Source of the DNA: Erwinia_E haradaeae_E
GTDB lineage: Bacteria; Pseudomonadota; Gammaproteobacteria; Enterobacterales; Enterobacteriaceae
NCBI RefSeq assembly: GCF_900699015.1
Contig: NZ_LR217737.1
Coordinates: 186,001-250,000 of the forward strand
Length of the DNA: 64,000 nucleotides
Direction: 5' to 3'
The notes beneath the pieces were generated by a model. That model made no database searches, had not been told where the DNA came from, and was given only the letters and a program-made list of their open reading frames with translations. Each line of letters opens with the position of its first letter. The stretch's first letter is position 1. The position numbers and the translations under genes were made by a program. Positions 10,778 to 19,392 of this stretch are shown in pieces.

Positions 10778-12694
10778 ATGCCCTTCATTACCTTCTCTGA
10801 TGGTAGAAAGAAGTTATTTAATCAGCCTATTAGTGTAATGGATGTTGCTAAAGATATTTCTCATAAATTAGCAAAAGCCTGTGTTGCTGGATATGTAAAT
10901 AATCAGATAGTCGATGCATGTCAGAAAATTGAATCAGATGCCTCAGTCGTAGTCATAACTGCAGAAGATAATATAGGTATAGATATTATACGACATTCAT
11001 GCGCGCACCTTTTAGGTCATGCAATAAAACAGATTTGGCCATTAACTAAGATGGCGATTGGTCCCGTTATTCATGATGGTTTTTATTATGATATTGATCT
11101 TGATCATAAATTAACTAAGGACGATATAGAGCTGCTTGAACGACGCATGAACCAACTGGCAAAAACAAATTATGACGTACATAAGAAGATAGTTAGCTGG
11201 CAAGAGGCACGTGAGATTTTTATTTCACGTGGTGAAGTCTATAAAATAGCTATTTTAGATGAAGATATTAATCCGGATGCGCACCTCAGTCTTTATTATC
11301 ATCAGGAATATATTGATATGTGTCGAGGTCCGCATGTGCCTAATATGCGGTTTTGTCATCATTTTAAACTTCAGAAGATTGCTGGTGCTTACTGGCGTGG
11401 TAATCAAAATAATAAGATGTTGCAGCGTATTTATGGTACAGCATGGCCGAGTCAAAGAAAGCTAATATCATATTTAGTCAATCTAGAACAAGCAGCAAAG
11501 CGTGATCACCGCCAAATTGGTAAAAAGCTTAACTTATATCATATGCAGGAAGAAGCTCCAGGTATGGTATTTTGGCATAACGATGGTTGGAGTATTTTTC
11601 GTGAATTAGAAAGTTTTGTGCGTAATAGGCTTAAAGCATATGAATATCAGGAGGTAAAAAGTCCGTTTATGATGGATCTAAGTCTTTGGGAGAAGACTGG
11701 TCACTGGGATAACTATAAAGAGGCAATATTTATTACATCCTCTGAAAACCGTGAATATTGTATTAAACCAATGAACTGTCCAGGACATATTCTTATATTT
11801 AATCAGGGGGTTAAATCATATAGAGATCTCCCATTGCGTATGGCTGAATTTGGAAGTTGTCATCGTAATGAATTGTCTGGTTCATTGCACGGTTTAATGC
11901 GTGTACGTAATTTTACGCAAGATGATGCTCATATTTTTTGCACACAAGATCAGGTACTTGATGAAGTAAATAGTTGTATTAATATGCTCTATGATATGTA
12001 TAGATCATTTGGTTTTAAAAAGATTTTAGTAAAACTCTCTACGCGTCCTCTAACACCTATGGCTGACGATCCGATTTGGGATCGTGCGGAATCTGATTTA
12101 GTGACTTCATTAAAAATTAATAAAATTCCTTTTGAGTATCAGCCGGGTGAAGCTGCTTTTTATGGTCCGAAAATTGAATTTACTTTATATGATTGTCTTG
12201 ATAGGGCTTGGCAATGTGGTACAATCCAATTAGATTTTATATTACCTTCCCGTTTAAATGCTTTTTATGTGGACAGAGATAATAAGCGTCAGGTTCCAGT
12301 AATGATTCATCGTGCTATATTAGGGTCAATGGAGCGTTTCATTGGAATCTTAATTGAAGAGTATGCTGGATGTTTCCCTACTTGGTTGGCCCCGTTACAA
12401 GTTGTAGTCATGAATATTACTAAGATGCACTCTAAATATGTTGCAGAATTAGTACAGACGTTGCAAAATATAGGGATCCGAGTTCAAGCAGATTTACGAA
12501 ATGAAAAGATTGGATTTAAAATTCGTGAACATACTTTGCGGCATGTACCTTATCTATTGGTTTGTGGTGACAGAGAGATGCAGCAAGGATTGGTATCTGT
12601 TAGAACACGAGATGGAAGAGATTTAGGATGTATAAATTTTTCTGAGTGGTTGGTAAAATTACAGGATGAAATATTCAATCGTAATTTAGATTAA
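10778..12694 (+). CDS. thrS: threonyl-tRNA synthetase
   Basis: Charges tRNA-Thr and edits mischarged Ser-tRNA-Thr. Domains in order: TGS (1-62); editing domain with the hydrolytic-site residues His73 and His77 (RHSCAHLLGHA) and Cys182, His186 (MCRGPH); class II catalytic core with zinc ligands Cys334 (MNCPGH), His385 (DDAH) and the His of VPVMIHRAILGS; C-terminal anticodon-binding domain from about 535. The length of 638 is within four of E. coli. Editing appears intact, which reduced symbionts sometimes lose. AAGGA lies just before the ATG. It heads the cluster thrS-infC-rpmI-rplT-pheST-ihfA, and infC begins 26 bases after its stop. Confidence 0.98.
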   Translation: MPFITFSDGRKKLFNQPISVMDVAKDISHKLAKACVAGYVNNQIVDACQKIESDASVVVITAEDNIGIDIIRHSCAHLLGHAIKQIWPLTKMAIGPVIHDGFYYDIDLDHKLTKDDIELLERRMNQLAKTNYDVHKKIVSWQEAREIFISRGEVYKIAILDEDINPDAHLSLYYHQEYIDMCRGPHVPNMRFCHHFKLQKIAGAYWRGNQNNKMLQRIYGTAWPSQRKLISYLVNLEQAAKRDHRQIGKKLNLYHMQEEAPGMVFWHNDGWSIFRELESFVRNRLKAYEYQEVKSPFMMDLSLWEKTGHWDNYKEAIFITSSENREYCIKPMNCPGHILIFNQGVKSYRDLPLRMAEFGSCHRNELSGSLHGLMRVRNFTQDDAHIFCTQDQVLDEVNSCINMLYDMYRSFGFKKILVKLSTRPLTPMADDPIWDRAESDLVTSLKINKIPFEYQPGEAAFYGPKIEFTLYDCLDRAWQCGTIQLDFILPSRLNAFYVDRDNKRQVPVMIHRAILGSMERFIGILIEEYAGCFPTWLAPLQVVVMNITKMHSKYVAELVQTLQNIGIRVQADLRNEKIGFKIREHTLRHVPYLLVCGDREMQQGLVSVRTRDGRDLGCINFSEWLVKLQDEIFNRNLD

Positions 12695-12707
12695 TAGATT
12701 AATAGCT

Positions 12708-12723
12708 GGAGGAGTAAAGTATT
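12708..12723 (+). promoter_or_regulatory. infC ribosome-binding site and AUU start codon
   Basis: GGAGGAG at 12708-12714 is followed after six bases by ATT at 12721-12723. The ATT codon heads the exact IF3 N-terminus (KVGKRVQPVRPNRIN). In E. coli infC also starts with AUU, and IF3 represses its own mRNA by rejecting this poor start codon; the same loop is inferred here. Confidence 0.9.
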
Positions 12724-13269
12724 AAAGTCGGAAAGAGAGTTCAACCAGTTCGTCCAAATCGTATAAATGAGGATATTCGTGCCTCCAAGGTGCGTCTAAC
12801 AGATTTTGACGGTGAACAGCTTGGTATCGTTAGTTTAAATGAAGCTTTAGAAAAAGCTAAGATAGCTGGTGTTGATCTTGTTGAAATTAGCCCTAACGCT
12901 GACCCTACCGTTTGTCGTATTATGGACTATGGGAAGTTTCTTTATGAAAAAAATAAATCATATAAGGAACAGAAAAAAAAGCAAAAAGTTATTCAAGTCA
13001 AGGAAATTAAATTTCGTCCTGGCACTGACGATGGGGATTATCAAGTAAAATTGCGGAATTTAATTCGTTTTTTAGAGGACGGTGATAAAGCTAAAATTAC
13101 GCTATGTTTTCGTGGTCGTGAAATGGCTCATCAACAAATAGGCATGGCAGTAATTAATCGTGTTCGTAAGGATCTATGTGAAGAACTAAACTTAGCTATT
13201 GTTGAATCCTTTCCTAATAAAATTGAAGGTCGTCAAATGATTATGATTCTTGCACCAAAAAAGAAGTAG
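12721..13269 (+). CDS. infC: translation initiation factor IF-3
   Basis: Binds the 30S subunit, blocks 50S joining and checks the start codon and initiator tRNA. I place the start at the ATT at 12721, because the reading from there gives the full N-terminal domain (KVGKRVQPVRPNRINEDIRAS) behind a very strong Shine-Dalgarno sequence; the first conventional start (GTG at 12790) would remove 23 conserved residues. The N domain carries ISPNADPTVCRIMDYGKFLYE, the linker is lysine-rich (EQKKKQKVIQ), and the C domain has KFRPGTDDGDYQVK, FRGREMAHQQIG and the ending ILAPKKK. The length of 182 is normal. It follows thrS and precedes rpmI, as in all enterics. Confidence 0.97.
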   Translation: MKVGKRVQPVRPNRINEDIRASKVRLTDFDGEQLGIVSLNEALEKAKIAGVDLVEISPNADPTVCRIMDYGKFLYEKNKSYKEQKKKQKVIQVKEIKFRPGTDDGDYQVKLRNLIRFLEDGDKAKITLCFRGREMAHQQIGMAVINRVRKDLCEELNLAIVESFPNKIEGRQMIMILAPKKK

Positions 13270-13338
13270 TTGGTATTTGTATGATACAAAAGCACTTTAT
13301 CTCTCTTTTTAACTAATCATCAAAGGTAGATGGCTGAT

Positions 13339-13536
13339 ATGCCGAAGATTAAAACTGTACGTAGTGCCATCAAACGTTTTAAGAAGACTGCATCGGGTGG
13401 ATTTAAGCATAAGCATGCTAACCTTCGTCATATTCTAACCAAAAAATCTACTAAGCGTAAACGTCATTTACGTCCTGGGACCATGGTTTCTAAGAGTGAT
13501 GTCGGTTTAGTTATCGCTTGCTTGCCTTATAAGTAA
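13339..13536 (+). CDS. rpmI: 50S ribosomal protein L35
   Basis: Ribosomal protein L35, 65 residues, starting MPKIKTVRSAIKRFKKT and ending HLRPGTMVSKSDVGLVIACL, with the central HKHANLRHILTKKSTKRKR. An in-frame ATG three codons earlier (13330, MAD-MPKIK) is only three bases from AAGG, while the family-standard start at 13339 is twelve away; I follow the family because L35 starts with MPKxK almost universally. In E. coli, L20 represses rpmI and rplT translation through an mRNA pseudoknot; whether that fold survives cannot be judged by eye. It lies 69 bases after infC. Confidence 0.95.
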   Translation: MPKIKTVRSAIKRFKKTASGGFKHKHANLRHILTKKSTKRKRHLRPGTMVSKSDVGLVIACLPYK

Positions 13537-13626
13537 AATGACTTCTGTGATTTATTGATTTACTTATTAAGACATAAGTATTTAAGAATAAGATAAGTAT
13601 TATAGAACATTAACTAGGAGAGCTAA

Positions 13627-13983
13627 ATGGCCCGTGTCAAACGTGGTGTAATTGCTCGTGCACGTCATAAGAAAATTCTAAAGCAAGCTAAGGGTTACTA
13701 TGGTGCTCGTTCACGAGTTTATCGTGTTGCCCTACAAGCAGTTATTAAAGCTGGTCAGTATGCTTATCGTGATCGACGACAGCGTAAACGTCAATTTCGT
13801 AAACTATGGATCGCACGAATTAATGCAGCTTCTCGTGATAACGGAATTTCTTACAGTGTTTTCATGCATGGATTGAAAAAGGCTTCAATAGAAATTGATC
13901 GTAAAATCCTAGCTGATATAGCTATATTTGATAAAAAAGTGTTTTCTGAACTAGTAGAAAGAGCGAAATTAACATTAGTATAA
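13627..13983 (+). CDS. rplT: 50S ribosomal protein L20
   Basis: Ribosomal protein L20, an early 50S assembly protein that binds 23S rRNA and is autoregulatory in E. coli. It is 118 residues, the exact E. coli length, with MARVKRGVIARARHKKILKQ, the arginine-rich long helix AYRDRRQRKRQFRKLWI and the RNA-binding globular end. AGGAG lies six bases before the ATG. It is the last gene of the infC-rpmI-rplT group before a 1.4 kb gap. A seven-pair hairpin (TAAGATT/AATCTTA, 14010-14027) stands 27 bases after the stop but lacks a T run. Confidence 0.98.
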   Translation: MARVKRGVIARARHKKILKQAKGYYGARSRVYRVALQAVIKAGQYAYRDRRQRKRQFRKLWIARINAASRDNGISYSVFMHGLKKASIEIDRKILADIAIFDKKVFSELVERAKLTLV

Positions 13984-15394
13984 TTAATACTATAAATAAT
14001 AAAATTCAATAAGATTTTATAATCTTAATATTCTGAAGTATTAAAGAGTATATCTGTTTTATATGGCTCTATAATCTTTCATAACTATCAAGAATGGTTT
14101 TTTTAGTAAAATAAAGATAGATTTTATATGATAATCGTATAGGAAAGAAATTTTAGTTATTTTTTAAAAAGTTTCTAAAAATATGATTACTGATAATTAT
14201 ATACTGTATAATTTGTTTTTTTGTAGTATTTTCTCATTAAAATAAGATGTCTATTTATTTTTTAAAGATTAAAAAATTCTTAATAATCATTAAGAATAGA
14301 TTATCTATCTTATAATGTTGAATAAGATCTCTAATATTTATTTTTTTATTTTTCATTAGTGAGGTTTTTAGTTGATTCTATCGATTTACGTTTGATCGTA
14401 GATCAAATATACATGTTTTTTCTATGTACTCTGAATTGAATTTATTGAATTTTATAATGTTATTTTCTATAGATATTCATTAGTTCTTATGTTGATCTTA
14501 AATTATTTTATATTAGATAGAGATTGTATTGGGTAAAATTTATAGCTTCATCTAAGAAAATATAGAGATTCATATTGTTAAAATAATATTAAAAATTTTT
14601 ATGATTGATTGACTGATTAGATTATAGAATTTGATCGATATTTATCGATTGATAACATCAAAATAACATAATATATTTTTATTTGAGTAAGATTTTATCA
14701 AAGTTTGATCAGGCTTTCATGAGGTACAAATAGGAGATTAAATAATATGATGTTGCTAATGTATACAATTATTTATATTCAGATTCAGATTTGGAGTATC
14801 TGATTGGTTTTGTAAGATGGCTAATTTTATTATCTAATAATTCACTAGTATGAATGAGGTTAAAAATAAATCTTTATTTATAATTGATTGATTATTACAT
14901 CTATATCTATAGAGAGTTATATCTCATAAAGAAATAGGATCATAGTATGTATGCACCTATAAGTTAAATGCTTTCCATTATGAGTATTAAAGAATTTTCT
15001 TATTAAAGGGCCTCAGTCTACAAGTATGATTTGTTAAGTACGGTTAAGGTATTTATAGGATGAGCACCAATCTTATAGTTACTGGATAAACTTTAGATTA
15101 GCATACTTAAACATATCTAAAATAGAAGATCATGTATAATTCATAGATCCATCTATACCATAAATTAAGAGTGATTAAAATATATTTTAATTTTTAGAGA
15201 TAAAAATGAGATATATTTTCCTGATATAGGTTGATTTCTCCTATGTGAAGTAAAAAATATATTTTATTTTCTGAAGTATTTTGAGTTGACTAAAAGGAGC
15301 CGAACTTGATTGGATTATAATTACTGAAGAGATGTTTTTATATTGACTATATTATGAAATAGTTGATTTAGCATGTTGGAGAAAAAAAGAAAGA
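13984..15394. other. gene-free gap where pheM should be
   Basis: In E. coli only the short pheM leader peptide and its attenuator separate rplT from pheS. Here 1.4 kb of AT-rich DNA lies between. I see no short frame with a run of Phe codons and no terminator/antiterminator pair near pheS. Present are a TTTGATC-GTA-GATCAAA hairpin (14391-14407) and a less AT-rich patch around 15004-15085 of unknown origin. Confidence 0.55.
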
Positions 15395-16375
15395 ATGTCA
15401 TATATTGATGATTTAGTAAAGAAAGCGAAAATAGATATTAATAATTCCGATAATATTATAAGACTAGAGAAGGTACGTCTTGAGTATTTTGGTAAAAATG
15501 GTCATATCACACTGCAGATAGCAGGTTTACGTACCTGTAACACAAAAGATCGTCTTATTATTGGTTCTAAAATTAATCAAGCAAAAAAATCCATAAAGCA
15601 CTCTTTAACTGTACGCCAAGGTATTCTAGAGGCTTTAGAAAGAAAAGTTAAGTTAGATCAAGAATATATTGATGTTTCATTACCAGGTCGTCGGATAGCT
15701 AACGGGGGCTTACATCCTGTTACTTGCACTATTCATCTTATCGAAAATTTTTTTAGCGAGATTGGTTTTACAGTAACAGATTCGCCAGAAATTGAAGATT
15801 ATTATCATAATTTTGATGCTTTGAACATTCCTTGTAATCATGCTTCTAGATCAGAGCATGATACTTTTTGGTTTGATTCTACTCGTTTATTACGTACTCA
15901 GACCTCTGGAATTCAAATTCATATCATGAAACAACAACAACCTCCTATTCGTATAATCTCGTCTGGACGTGTTTATCGAAATGATTATGATCGAACTCAT
16001 ACTCCAATGTTTCATCAGATGGAGGGGCTTCTAGTTGATAAGAATATTAGTTTTGCTCATCTAAAGGGGATGTTATTTGATTTTTTAAAAAAATTTTTTG
16101 AAAATGAGATGAAGATACGTTTTCGCCCATCTTATTTTCCTTTTACAGAGCCATCTGCTGAAGTTGATGTAATGGGTGAAAATGGACAATGGTTAGAGGT
16201 GCTTGGTTGTGGAATGGTTCATCCTAATGTAATGAATACTGTTGGTATTGATCCAATGATCTATTCTGGATTTGCTTTTGGTATGGGTATGGAGCGTCTA
16301 ACTATGTTGCGTCATGGTGTAACTGATTCGCGTGATTTTTTTGAAAACGATTTGCGTTTTCTTAAACAGTTTTAG
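15395..16375 (+). CDS. pheS: phenylalanyl-tRNA synthetase alpha subunit
   Basis: Catalytic alpha subunit of the alpha2-beta2 phenylalanyl-tRNA synthetase. An N-terminal coiled coil (about 1-85) binds tRNA; the class II core has GLHPVT, motif 2 in SSGRVYRNDYDRTHTPMFHQ and motif 3 in GFAFGMGMERLTMLRHGV. The length of 326 matches E. coli. The upstream sequence GGAGAAAAAAAGAA gives a fair Shine-Dalgarno. pheT starts 18 bases after the stop, so the two are co-transcribed. Because the leader peptide region is gone (see the gap), Phe-dependent attenuation is probably lost. Confidence 0.98.
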   Translation: MSYIDDLVKKAKIDINNSDNIIRLEKVRLEYFGKNGHITLQIAGLRTCNTKDRLIIGSKINQAKKSIKHSLTVRQGILEALERKVKLDQEYIDVSLPGRRIANGGLHPVTCTIHLIENFFSEIGFTVTDSPEIEDYYHNFDALNIPCNHASRSEHDTFWFDSTRLLRTQTSGIQIHIMKQQQPPIRIISSGRVYRNDYDRTHTPMFHQMEGLLVDKNISFAHLKGMLFDFLKKFFENEMKIRFRPSYFPFTEPSAEVDVMGENGQWLEVLGCGMVHPNVMNTVGIDPMIYSGFAFGMGMERLTMLRHGVTDSRDFFENDLRFLKQF

Positions 16376-16393
16376 TAAGGATGGATACGATTA

Positions 16394-18808
16394 ATGAAAT
16401 TCAGTGAGCTTTGGTTAAGAGAATGGGTTAATCCTGAAATAGACACTTCATCTCTTTGCACTCAACTATCTATGGCCGGTCTAGCGGTAAATCGTATAGA
16501 AGAAGTATTATCTCATTCCTTTTCTGAAATAATAGTTGGCCAGATAGAGCAATGCTTCTGGAATCCACATGCTGAATTTATCTATATGACAAAAGTAAAT
16601 ATAGGTATTGATAGATTATTAGACATTCCTTGTAGCGCATCCAACTGTCGTCAAGGTTTAAAAGTTGCTGTGGGTAGATTAGATGATATGTTATCTTCTG
16701 ATATTAAATTTAAGGTATCTCGTTTATCTAGCCAATCTTCCCATTGGATGTTATGTACATTTTCTCAGTTAGGTCTTATTCTAAATAAAGATGGTATCAT
16801 AGAACTATCTTCTAATGCTATTCTTGGTGCTAATATTTGTCAGTATTTACGGATAAATGATAATATTATTGATGTGAGCATAACACCCAATAGAGGGGAT
16901 TGTCTGAGTATTCTTGGGATTGCGCGTGAGATTTCTGTTATAAATCGTATTGCTTTAAATGAAGTAGATATTTTTCCTATAACTTCTACTCTACGAGATT
17001 TAATTCAGATTAATATTAATGATATCGAAGCTTGCCCACGTTATTTAGCTAGAGTCATAAAATTAGATAATTTAAGAGCTAAGACGCCGTTCTGGATGCA
17101 GGAAAAATTACGTCGATGTGGTATACGTTCTTTAAATCCAGTAGTAGATGTTACTAACTATATTTTATTCGAGCTAGGTCAGCCGATGCATGCTTTCGAT
17201 CGTGATCGAATTGTTGGTGTGATTGTAGTTCGTTACGCTAAAGAAGGTGAAATATTTAAATTATTCGATGGTAATGAAATTAGATTGAGTACTGATACGT
17301 TAGTAGTGGCTGATGAAAAAAAAATATTAGCTATGGCTGGAATTTCTGGTGGTCAGGATGTCGCTATTACATTAGATACAAATAGCATACTTCTAGAATG
17401 TGCTTTTTTTAGTCCACTAGCAATTTCTGGACGAGCACGGAAATATGGTTTATTTACGGAGGCCTCCAATCGTTTTGAGAGAGGAGTGGATTCAGAGTTA
17501 CAAAATAAAGCTATTGAACGAGCAACAAGTCTTTTATTAACAATTTGTGGAGGAGCTGCAGGTTCAGTGATTGATATTACTACTCAGAGACAATTGCCCC
17601 ATCATGGCTCTATTACTCTTTATCGCGTGAATCTAGATCGTTTGATTGGAAATATAATAAAGGATACTGTAGTCAGTGATATTCTACAACAGCTTGGGTG
17701 TAGGATTACTAAAGAACTGGATTATTGGGTAGTAAGAGCTCCGAGTTGGAGGTTTGATCTTGTTCTTGAAGAAGATCTAATAGAAGAAATTATTCGAATT
17801 TATGGTTATAACAATATTTCTAATATTTCAATAAAAACTAATGTAATGATTTCTAGAAGAAATACGAAAGATTTGTCTTTAAAACGTGCTAAAACTTTAT
17901 TAGTGGATAGAGGTTATCAGGAAGCTATTACGTATAGCTTTGTCAATCCAAAATTACAAAAACTATTACATCCTGGAGATCAGAGCCTAGCATTACTTAA
18001 TCCTGTTTCAGTTGAAATGTCAGTCATGCGTTTGTCATTATGGACTGGTTTATTAGGAGCGGTTCTATATAATCAGAATCGTCAACAATTTCATATACGT
18101 TTTTTTGAAACTGGTTTACGCTTTATACCAGATATAAAGGCTAAGCTCGGAGTTCGACAGGAATTAATATTAGCAGGTGCTGTAAGTGGTTATCGTTATG
18201 TAGAGCACTGGGATTTACCAAATAGTTTAGCAGATTTTTATGATGTAAAAGGTGATTTAGAATCTCTATTTGAGTTAATTAGTCAGATTCAAAAGATTGA
18301 GTTTATTCCAGTTGTTAATTCTGCATTTCATCCTGGTCAATGTGCTGGAATTTATAGTCTTCAAGAATATATCGGTTGTATTGGAGTAATTAATCCAATT
18401 GTAGGGGATCAACTTGGATTAAAGAGTTGTACCATTATGTTTGAAATTCTATGGGATAAAGTTTTGGAACGAGCTTTGCCTTATGCTCGATCTTTTTCCC
18501 CTTTCCCTTCGAATCGACGGGATATCTCTGTGATTGTTCCAGAACATGTACTAGTATCAGATGTATTAAAAGAGTGTAGGAATGTTGGAGGAGAGAAAGT
18601 AGTTTACGTGAATTTATTTGATATTTATCGTGGTAAGGGTATTGTTGATGGTTTTAAAAGCCTTGCGATTAGTATTATTTTACAAGATATCCATCGAACA
18701 CTACAGGAAAAGGATATTAACGTTATTATAGGTAAATGTATAGCAGCTCTTGAGAAACGGTTTGAGGCATTATTAAGGGATGAAAGATATGGCTCTAACA
18801 AAAGCTAA
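16394..18808 (+). CDS. pheT: phenylalanyl-tRNA synthetase beta subunit
   Basis: Beta subunit, holding the tRNA-binding and editing modules. The N-terminal EMAP-II-like OB fold is seen in KVNIGIDRLLDIPCSASNCRQGLKVAVG (about 67-95). It is followed by the B3/B4 editing domain (NPVVDVTNYILFELGQPMHAFD), B5 (DNA-binding-like), a catalytic-like module and a C-terminal FDX-ACB anticodon domain (about 710-795, with FPSNRRDISVIV). The 804 residues exceed E. coli by about nine: the frame runs past the usual end with RYGSNKS and overlaps the first codons of ihfA. The extra tail is probably neutral, from loss of the ancestral stop. Confidence 0.97.
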   Translation: MKFSELWLREWVNPEIDTSSLCTQLSMAGLAVNRIEEVLSHSFSEIIVGQIEQCFWNPHAEFIYMTKVNIGIDRLLDIPCSASNCRQGLKVAVGRLDDMLSSDIKFKVSRLSSQSSHWMLCTFSQLGLILNKDGIIELSSNAILGANICQYLRINDNIIDVSITPNRGDCLSILGIAREISVINRIALNEVDIFPITSTLRDLIQININDIEACPRYLARVIKLDNLRAKTPFWMQEKLRRCGIRSLNPVVDVTNYILFELGQPMHAFDRDRIVGVIVVRYAKEGEIFKLFDGNEIRLSTDTLVVADEKKILAMAGISGGQDVAITLDTNSILLECAFFSPLAISGRARKYGLFTEASNRFERGVDSELQNKAIERATSLLLTICGGAAGSVIDITTQRQLPHHGSITLYRVNLDRLIGNIIKDTVVSDILQQLGCRITKELDYWVVRAPSWRFDLVLEEDLIEEIIRIYGYNNISNISIKTNVMISRRNTKDLSLKRAKTLLVDRGYQEAITYSFVNPKLQKLLHPGDQSLALLNPVSVEMSVMRLSLWTGLLGAVLYNQNRQQFHIRFFETGLRFIPDIKAKLGVRQELILAGAVSGYRYVEHWDLPNSLADFYDVKGDLESLFELISQIQKIEFIPVVNSAFHPGQCAGIYSLQEYIGCIGVINPIVGDQLGLKSCTIMFEILWDKVLERALPYARSFSPFPSNRRDISVIVPEHVLVSDVLKECRNVGGEKVVYVNLFDIYRGKGIVDGFKSLAISIILQDIHRTLQEKDINVIIGKCIAALEKRFEALLRDERYGSNKS

Positions 18809-19091
18809 AATATCAGAATATTTGTTTGTAAAATGTATTGGTTTACGAAAGCGCTTTGCTAAAGAACTTGTTGAATTATTTTTTGAAGAAGTACGATGTT
18901 CTTTAGAAAATGGTGAAAAAGTAAAACTATCAGGATTTGGTAATTTTTATCTTCGTTGTAAAAAAGAACGACCAGGTCGTAATCCTAAAACAGGTGCAAG
19001 TATTCCTATTAAGGCTCGTCGGGTTGTTATGTTTCGTGCAGGTCAAAGATTAAAAAGTCGTGTTAAAAACATCATACCAAAATTAGACTGA
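18789..19091 (+). CDS. ihfA: integration host factor alpha subunit
   Basis: DNA-bending histone-like protein; works as a heterodimer with IHF-beta. The arm motif RPGRNPKTG with the intercalating proline and GFGNFYLR before it are diagnostic. I choose the ATG at 18789 (MALTKAKISEYLF, as in E. coli; 100 residues) over the in-frame ATG at 18780, because AAGGGA (18775-18780) is eight bases from 18789 but overlaps 18780. The start lies inside the last 20 bases of pheT, an overlap created by the longer PheT tail. It is the last gene of the thrS-pheT cluster and convergent with gltX. Substitutions such as Cys in place of charged residues hint at relaxed constraint. Confidence 0.95.
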   Translation: MALTKAKISEYLFVKCIGLRKRFAKELVELFFEEVRCSLENGEKVKLSGFGNFYLRCKKERPGRNPKTGASIPIKARRVVMFRAGQRLKSRVKNIIPKLD

Positions 19092-19392
19092 AGAAACTCA
19101 TATGTTCTAATTATTATTAGTTTTTAGCTATATATTCTTCTATGATCACTTACGTATATAAAAAGTTTGAAATTTATCTTGATGGTCAATAAGTTCGTAT
19201 CTGGTATAAATCGATCATGAATCCGGTGTAGTAGTGAAGAAAGGCGTTTATTTCTTATATTTAAAATACATTGTTATAGATTTTAAATCACATGAAGACT
19301 AGTGTATAATTTAGAGTTTTAGTTCATATAATAGTTGTTATTTCTTTATCAAGAGGAGTAACCAATATAATTTGATGTGATAGATAATAAAA
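19092..19392. other. convergent gap ihfA/gltX
   Basis: 301 bases between two converging genes. A small CTAAT-TATT-ATTAG hairpin followed by TTTTT at 19107-19125 could be a weak ihfA terminator (one G-C pair only). Nothing else stands out. Confidence 0.4.

Noticed and set aside
15286..15321. TTGACT and TATAAT before pheS
   Set aside because: The spacer is 24 bases, too long for a sigma-70 promoter.
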